In this document: positions 6,543-10,049 of the stretch, piece after piece
Layout of the letters: every line of letters begins with the position of its first letter
Numbering within the stretch: the stretch's first letter is position 1
DNA from: Chloroflexota bacterium
GTDB taxonomy: Bacteria; Chloroflexota; Limnocylindria; Limnocylindrales; CSP1-4
Direction of reading: 5' to 3'
Length of the DNA: 10,049 nt
NCBI GenBank assembly: GCA_021785115.1
Contig: JAJYGO010000033.1
Span: 1 to 10,049 of the forward strand
Notes under the pieces: generated by a model
What the model was told of the DNA's origin: nothing
Databases searched by the model: none
What the model saw: only the letters and a program-made list of their open reading frames with translations
Made by a program: the position numbers and the translations under genes

Positions 6543-7305
6543 GGTCGATCACCTCCCGTGCCAGCTCGCGAAACGTGCGAGCAGCGTCCGACGCGCCGGC
6601 GTATGCGGTCACCGGTCTGCCGGTCAGCGGCGCCTCGCCGAGCTTCACCGTGTTCTTGACGATGCTGTGGAACACGTGGTGGTCGCCGAGCTCGCGCAGC
6701 TCTTCGAGCATCTCCCGGCCGAGCAGCGTTCGTCCGTCGTAGAAGGTCGGCAGGAGACCCAGGATGCGCAACTCGGGGTTCAGCCGCTTGCCCCGGATCT
6801 GGTTGATGACCTTGACCAGCGCGGTGAGCCCCTTCAGCGCGTAGTACTGCGTCTGCACCGGGATGATCACGCTCTCCGCGGCGACGAGTCCGTTGATCGT
6901 CAGGAGGCCCAGCGTGGGCGGGCAATCGATCAGGACGTAGTCGTAGCGATCATCGATCCACCCGGACAGCGCCTCGTGCAGCGCCTGCTCGCGCCCGATC
7001 GCGGAGAACAGCTCGACTTCCGTCGACGCGAGCTCAAGGGTGGCGGGGGCGACGTCGATGCCGCTCGTCTGGGTGGGGATGATCACGTCGTCGAGCTGCG
7101 CCCGTGCGTCCGCGAGCACGTCCGCCATGGACTGTTCGACCGTGCCGATGTTGATCCCGAGACCGACGGTCAGGTTCGCCTGTGGGTCCATGTCCACGCA
7201 CAGGACGCGGCAGCCCTGCTCGGCGAGCGCGCCGGCGAGGTTGATCGCGGTCGTCGTCTTGCCGACACCGCCCTTCTGATTCGCGATCGCGATCACATTC
7301 GCCAC
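6535..7305 (-). CDS. parA: chromosome partitioning ATPase ParA (Soj)
   Basis: A 256-residue Walker-type ATPase of the ParA/Soj family. It binds DNA nonspecifically as an ATP dimer and is stimulated by ParB to move origin regions apart. The deviant Walker A motif KGGVGKTTT is at 11-19, with signature Lys11 and P-loop Lys16. The Walker A' region VLCVDMDPQ is at 34-42 and Walker B YVLIDCPP at 123-130 (Asp127). There is no N-terminal helix-turn-helix, so this is the short chromosomal type and not the plasmid P1 type. The GTG start at 7305 has AGAGAGGAAG upstream. The gene ends in TAG at 6535-6537, overlapping the parB start. It leads the parAB operon, transcribed leftward from the 350-bp intergenic region. 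Confidence 0.97.
   Translation of the reverse strand: MANVIAIANQKGGVGKTTTAINLAGALAEQGCRVLCVDMDPQANLTVGLGINIGTVEQSMADVLADARAQLDDVIIPTQTSGIDVAPATLELASTEVELFSAIGREQALHEALSGWIDDRYDYVLIDCPPTLGLLTINGLVAAESVIIPVQTQYYALKGLTALVKVINQIRGKRLNPELRILGLLPTFYDGRTLLGREMLEELRELGDHHVFHSIVKNTVKLGEAPLTGRPVTAYAGASDAARTFRELAREVIDLG
6547..6557 (-). promoter_or_regulatory. strong ribosome binding site supporting the TTG start of parB
   Basis: On the minus strand GGGAGGTGATC lies inside the 3' end of parA, 4 nt before TTG 6542. It matches nearly the full anti-Shine-Dalgarno complement. It decides for the rare TTG start and allows efficient ParB synthesis despite the overlap. Confidence 0.8.
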
Positions 7306-7320
7306 GGGCTCGCTTCCTCT

Positions 7321-7358
7321 CTGCGCCGGGGGTATCAGAACTGCGCCGGGTATGTCAG
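7321..7358. repeat. tandem imperfect repeat upstream of parA
   Basis: CTGCGCCGGG occurs at 7321-7330 and again at 7341-7350, each followed by a related tail (GGTATCAG and TATGTCAG). Over 18 positions 15 are identical. The first copy overlaps the parA ribosome binding site, so a protein bound here would affect parAB expression. Confidence 0.55.
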
Positions 7359-7425
7359 GCTCGCATCATGTCGGGCTCCGGGCTCGCGCCAGTCTAGCGC
7401 CGGTGGCAACCTCCCCCCAATGCGG

Positions 7426-7468
7426 TTGTCCACAGGAGGCACGAGTTGTTCACCGAATCGGTGGATAA
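7426..7468. promoter_or_regulatory. cluster of DnaA-box-like 9-mers
   Basis: TTGTCCACA (7426-7434, +) and TTATCCACC (7460-7468, read on the minus strand) each differ by one base from the DnaA box TTATCCACA. TTGTTCACC (7446-7454, +) differs at three positions. They lie within 43 bp between divergent genes and next to parA. Confidence 0.5.
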
Positions 7469-7606
7469 GTCTCAGCGTGCCCCTCGGCCGAGGCCATCCC
7501 CCGAACGTCCGGGAACGAGGTCCCCGGCGGATGGGCGGAATCACGCGGAGTCGGTTGGCGTCGGCGGATCGCGGGGAGAAGCGTCGGGCCGAGCCGGGCG
7601 CCGCTG

Positions 7607-7612
7607 TACGAT
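7607..7612 (+). promoter_or_regulatory. candidate -10 element of the carboxyltransferase gene
   Basis: TACGAT, preceded by TG, fits the TAnnnT pattern. Transcription would start at about 7619-7620, directly at the edge of the 16-bp palindrome copy, so a protein on the palindrome would cover the start site. No -35 box is recognisable. Confidence 0.35.
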
Positions 7613-7621
7613 ACCTCGACT

Positions 7622-7637
7622 GTCTTTGCGCAGATAC
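7622..7637. repeat. palindromic repeat copy 2 (degenerate), before the carboxyltransferase gene
   Basis: GTCTTTGCGCAGATAC matches the 16-bp core at 14 of 16 positions: the left half is perfect and the right half carries two changes. It lies in the 5' leader, between the -10-like TACGAT and the ribosome binding site. Confidence 0.65.
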
Positions 7638-7640
7638 ACC

Positions 7641-7650
7641 GGAGAGGAGG
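7641..7650 (+). promoter_or_regulatory. ribosome binding site fixing the GTG start at 7656
   Basis: GGAGAGGAGG ends 5 nt before GTG 7656. It decides for this start over the longer open frame that runs back to 7446, whose extra 70 residues are low-complexity and do not belong to the family. Confidence 0.85.
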
Positions 7651-7655
7651 AGCCC

Positions 7656-9209
7656 GTGGCCACCCGCGATGTGCGCGTCGCACGCCTTCGCGCGATGCGG
7701 GAACAGAGCCTGGTCGGTGGGGGCGCCGAGCGGATCGACCGACAGCACGAGCGCGGCAAGTTGACCGCGCGCGAACGCCTCGACCTCCTGCTCGATCCCG
7801 GATCGTTCGTCGAGCTCGACGCGTTCGTCGTGCACCGCGCCGAGGAGTTCGGGCTCGACGAGCAGCGCATTCTCGGCGACGGCGTCGTGACGGGCCACGG
7901 GACCGTGGACGGCCGACTGGTGTTCGTCTTCAGCCAGGACTTCACCGTGTTCGGCGGCTCGCTCTCGGAGGCGCACGCCGAGAAGATCTGCAAGGTGATG
8001 GACCTCGCGATGCGAACGGGAGCGCCGATCATCGGTCTGAACGATTCGGGCGGCGCGCGGATCCAGGAGGGGGTCGTCTCGCTCGGCGGGTACGCAGACA
8101 TCTTTCTTCGCAACACGCTCGCGTCAGGAGTCGTTCCGCAACTCTCGGTGATCATGGGGCCGTGCGCGGGCGGTGCGGTGTACTCCCCGGCGATCACGGA
8201 TGTGACGATCATGGTCGACGGCACGAGCTACATGTTCGTGACCGGGCCCGACGTCGTCCGTGCCGTGACGCACGAGGAGGTCGACCGGGAACGGCTGGGC
8301 GGGGCCGTCACGCACACCCAGGTGAGTGGCGTGGCGCATCTCGCGGCGCCCGACGAGGCCGCAGCCCTCGACCTGGCACGGCGGGTGCTCGGGTTCCTGC
8401 CGCAGAACAACCTGGGCACGCCGCCGCGGCGACCCACTGCGGATCCGGTCGAGCGGCGTGACGCGCTCCTCGACGCGATCGTGCCGGACGAGCCCTCGCG
8501 CGCCTACGACATGAGGACCGTGATCTCCGCGATCACCGACGACGGTGAGTTCCTCGAGCTGCAGCCCGACTGGGCAGCCAACATCATCACCGGGTTCGCT
8601 CACCTCGGGGGATGGAGCGTCGGCATCGTCGCACAGCAGCCCATGGTGCTCGCCGGCGCGCTCGACATCGATGCGTCGGACAAGGCCGCTCGCTTCGTCC
8701 GGTTCTGCGACGCCTTCAATGTTCCCCTGGTAACGCTGGTCGACGTGCCCGGGTTCCTTCCCGGGGTCGCCCAGGAACACGGCGGGATCATCCGGCACGG
8801 TGCGAAACTGCTGTACGCGTACTGCGAGGCGACGGTGCCCAAGCTCACCGTCATCACGCGAAAGGCCTACGGCGGTGCCTACGACGTCATGAGCAGCAAG
8901 CACATCCGCGGCGACGTCAACCTGGCATGGCCGACGGCGGAGATCGCGGTGATGGGCGTGGAAGGCGCAGTGAACATCATCTTCCGGGATCGCATCGCCC
9001 ACGCCGACGATGCCGCCGCCGAGCGCGCCCAGCTGGCGGGCGAGTACCAGGAGCGGTTCGCCCATCCCTACATCGCGGCCGCGCGCGGCTACGTGGACGA
9101 TGTCATCGAGCCGTCGGAGACACGGCCCCGTCTGATCCGTTCGCTCGAGATGCTGGCAGGCAAGCGCGACCGGAACCCGGCCCGCAAGCACGGCAACATC
9201 CCGTTGTGA
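7656..9209 (+). CDS. pccB: acyl-CoA carboxylase carboxyltransferase subunit, probably propionyl-CoA carboxylase beta
   Basis: A 517-residue biotin-dependent carboxyltransferase with two crotonase-like halves. It moves CO2 from carboxybiotin to an acyl-CoA, giving methylmalonyl-CoA from propionyl-CoA (or malonyl-CoA from acetyl-CoA). The first half contains [25 protein letters not shown] sequence, [12 protein letters not shown] and [15 protein letters not shown]. The second contains [58 protein letters not shown] and the terminal KHGNIPL. Length is normal for PccB (about 510-540). Asp410 in GGAYD aligns, by distance from the C-terminus, with the Asp (422 in S. coelicolor PccB) reported to favour propionyl-CoA; acetyl-CoA-preferring relatives have Ile there. 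This alignment is from memory. The biotin carboxylase gene follows 76 bp downstream, as expected for the same complex. Confidence 0.93.
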   Translation: MATRDVRVARLRAMREQSLVGGGAERIDRQHERGKLTARERLDLLLDPGSFVELDAFVVHRAEEFGLDEQRILGDGVVTGHGTVDGRLVFVFSQDFTVFGGSLSEAHAEKICKVMDLAMRTGAPIIGLNDSGGARIQEGVVSLGGYADIFLRNTLASGVVPQLSVIMGPCAGGAVYSPAITDVTIMVDGTSYMFVTGPDVVRAVTHEEVDRERLGGAVTHTQVSGVAHLAAPDEAAALDLARRVLGFLPQNNLGTPPRRPTADPVERRDALLDAIVPDEPSRAYDMRTVISAITDDGEFLELQPDWAANIITGFAHLGGWSVGIVAQQPMVLAGALDIDASDKAARFVRFCDAFNVPLVTLVDVPGFLPGVAQEHGGIIRHGAKLLYAYCEATVPKLTVITRKAYGGAYDVMSSKHIRGDVNLAWPTAEIAVMGVEGAVNIIFRDRIAHADDAAAERAQLAGEYQERFAHPYIAAARGYVDDVIEPSETRPRLIRSLEMLAGKRDRNPARKHGNIPL

Positions 9210-9226
9210 TGGCCGACAGCCCCGGT

Positions 9227-9242
9227 GTCTTTGCGCAAAGAC
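9227..9242. repeat. palindromic repeat copy 3, between the carboxylase genes
   Basis: The exact 16-bp palindrome GTCTTTGCGCAAAGAC, identical to the core inside parB. It lies in the 76-bp gap between the carboxyltransferase stop (9209) and the biotin carboxylase start (9286). Nothing else notable is in that gap. Confidence 0.8.
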
Positions 9243-9285
9243 GCGACGTCCCGGGACCGGCGGACCCGGCGCAAGCCGCACCGGC

Positions 9286-10049
9286 ATGAGGCCGCCCTTC
9301 CGGCGCGTGCTGGTGGCCAACCGGGGAGAGATCGCGGTGCGCGTGATCCGGGCTTGCCACGAAGTCGGGTGCGAGGCCGTCGCCGTGTTCAGCGACGCCG
9401 ACGCCGACGCCCCGCACGTGCGCGCCGCCGACGCAGCCATCCGGATAGGACCTCCGGCGGCAGAGGCGAGCTACCTTTCCATCCAGGCCATCGTGGGGGC
9501 AGCTCGGCGGGCCGGCGCCGAGGCGATTCATCCCGGCTACGGGTTCCTCTCGGAGCGACCGGCCTTCGCCCGAGCCTGTGACGAGGCCGGGATCGTCTTC
9601 GTCGGTCCATCGGCGGACACGCTCGCGGGCCTGGGCGACAAGCTCGCGGCTCGCCGCGCCGCCCGGTCGGCCGGGGTGCCCGTTGTTCCCGGAACGCTGG
9701 AGCCGGCGCCGGTGAGCGACCTGGCGGCGGCAGCCTCCGTCCTCGCCGAGGCCGCACGGGTCGGGTGGCCGCTGATGGTGAAGGCCGCGGCCGGCGGCGG
9801 CGGGCGAGGCATGCGACGGGTCGATCGGGCGGACGACCTTCCCGGTTCGCTGATGGCGGCGTCGCGAGAGGCCCACGCCGCCTTCGGCGACGGCGCCGTG
9901 TATCTCGAGCGGTACGTGCACGATGCCCGGCACGTGGAGGTCCAGCTCCTGGGGGACGCCGCGGGCAGCGTCGTCGCGTTGGGGGAGCGCGACTGCTCGG
10001 TCCAGCGCCGTCACCAGAAGCTGGTCGAGGAAGCGCCCGCCCCGGGGCT
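9286..10049 (+). CDS. accC: biotin carboxylase subunit of acyl-CoA carboxylase (3' end beyond window)
   Basis: The first 254 codons are present and the frame is open to the window edge. Biotin carboxylase uses ATP and bicarbonate to carboxylate biotin. Seen in order: RRVLVANRGEIAVRVIRAC (6-24), the family N-terminal motif; EAIHPGYGFLSER (about 80-92); VGPSADTLAGLGDK; the ATP-grasp glycine loop KAAAGGGGRGM; VYLERYV; HVEVQLLGD; and GERDCSVQRRHQKLVEEAP at the edge. All are typical, with no broken motif. Whether a biotin carboxyl carrier domain is fused at the C-terminus (PccA/AccA3 type) cannot be seen. The ATG at 9286 has no clear Shine-Dalgarno, but the family motif begins six residues in, and no in-frame alternative was noticed just upstream. 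It pairs with the carboxyltransferase gene upstream. Confidence 0.95.
   Translation, partial: MRPPFRRVLVANRGEIAVRVIRACHEVGCEAVAVFSDADADAPHVRAADAAIRIGPPAAEASYLSIQAIVGAARRAGAEAIHPGYGFLSERPAFARACDEAGIVFVGPSADTLAGLGDKLAARRAARSAGVPVVPGTLEPAPVSDLAAAASVLAEAARVGWPLMVKAAAGGGGRGMRRVDRADDLPGSLMAASREAHAAFGDGAVYLERYVHDARHVEVQLLGDAAGSVVALGERDCSVQRRHQKLVEEAPAPG

Larger units (their letters stand above)
7306..7655. other. 350-bp intergenic region between parA and the carboxyltransferase gene (origin candidate)
   Basis: No gene is seen. From left to right it holds the parA ribosome binding site (minus, 7313-7322, AGAGAGGAAG), a tandem imperfect 20-bp repeat (7321-7358), three DnaA-box-like 9-mers (7426-7468), a 12-bp palindrome CCTCGGCCGAGG (7482-7493), a -10-like TACGAT (7607-7612), the second copy of the 16-bp palindrome (7622-7637) and the carboxyltransferase ribosome binding site (7641-7650). 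Genes point outward on both sides. No strongly AT-rich unwinding element is visible, which weakens the origin reading. Confidence 0.4.

Noticed and set aside
7446..7655. N-terminal extension of the carboxyltransferase frame back to 7446
   Set aside because: A strong ribosome binding site precedes GTG 7656, family length fits from there, and the extension is low-complexity and overlaps the DnaA-box-like cluster.
6100..7764. Plus-strand open frame of 554 codons opposite parAB
   Set aside because: Shadow of parA and parB, which carry all their family motifs on the minus strand.
8124..9440. Long minus-strand open frame opposite the carboxyltransferase gene
   Set aside because: Shadow of pccB; composition is low-complexity and runs across the pccB stop and into accC.
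1..10049. CRISPR array, insertion sequence, prophage or toxin-antitoxin module
   Set aside because: No regularly spaced direct repeats, transposase or phage motifs, or terminal inverted repeats are seen; apart from small unknown genes the content is housekeeping.

Overview
The window is very GC-rich (third codon positions almost all G or C), gene-dense and bacterial. Nothing visible fixes the species. The gene set (single-domain-rich GGDEF regulator, HtrA-like lipoprotein, chromosomal parAB, propionyl-CoA-carboxylase-type genes) and the frequent GTG/TTG starts would fit a high-GC Chloroflexota lineage or an actinobacterium; Chloroflexota is my weak preference, from ParB wording I associate with that phylum.

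Layout, left to right. Bases 1-265 hold the 3' end of a gene, probably the C-terminus of a PHP-type metallohydrolase (+). Bases 439-2424 (+) encode a cytoplasmic diguanylate cyclase with tandem GAF domains. A tRNA-Asn(GTT) follows at 2527-2602 (+). Convergent to it, 2706-3950 (-) encodes a trypsin-like/PDZ lipoprotein of the HtrA family whose catalytic histidine is replaced by arginine. Two unrecognised small genes (4160-4582 and 4649-5017, +) and a possible two-helix membrane protein (5243-5440, +) come next. From 5502 to 7305 (-) lies an overlapping parA-parB pair for chromosome segregation. A 350-bp non-coding stretch separates parA from a divergent (+) gene pair: the carboxyltransferase beta subunit of an acyl-CoA (probably propionyl-CoA) carboxylase (7656-9209) and the biotin carboxylase subunit (9286 to the window edge).

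The most interesting signal is a repeated 16-bp palindrome, GTCTTTGCGCAAAGAC. It occurs perfectly inside parB (5967-5982) and between the two carboxylase genes (9227-9242), and with two mismatches just before the carboxyltransferase gene (7622-7637). The three copies are about 1.6 kb apart. The copy inside parB forces AT-ending codons that are rare here, which suggests selection on the DNA itself. Three DnaA-box-like 9-mers lie within 43 bp in the parA/carboxylase intergenic region, from which genes point outward in both directions. I propose that this is an origin-proximal segregation region with a lineage-specific parS-like site. The main alternatives are a genome-wide iterated palindrome or an operator for a regulator of the carboxylase genes.
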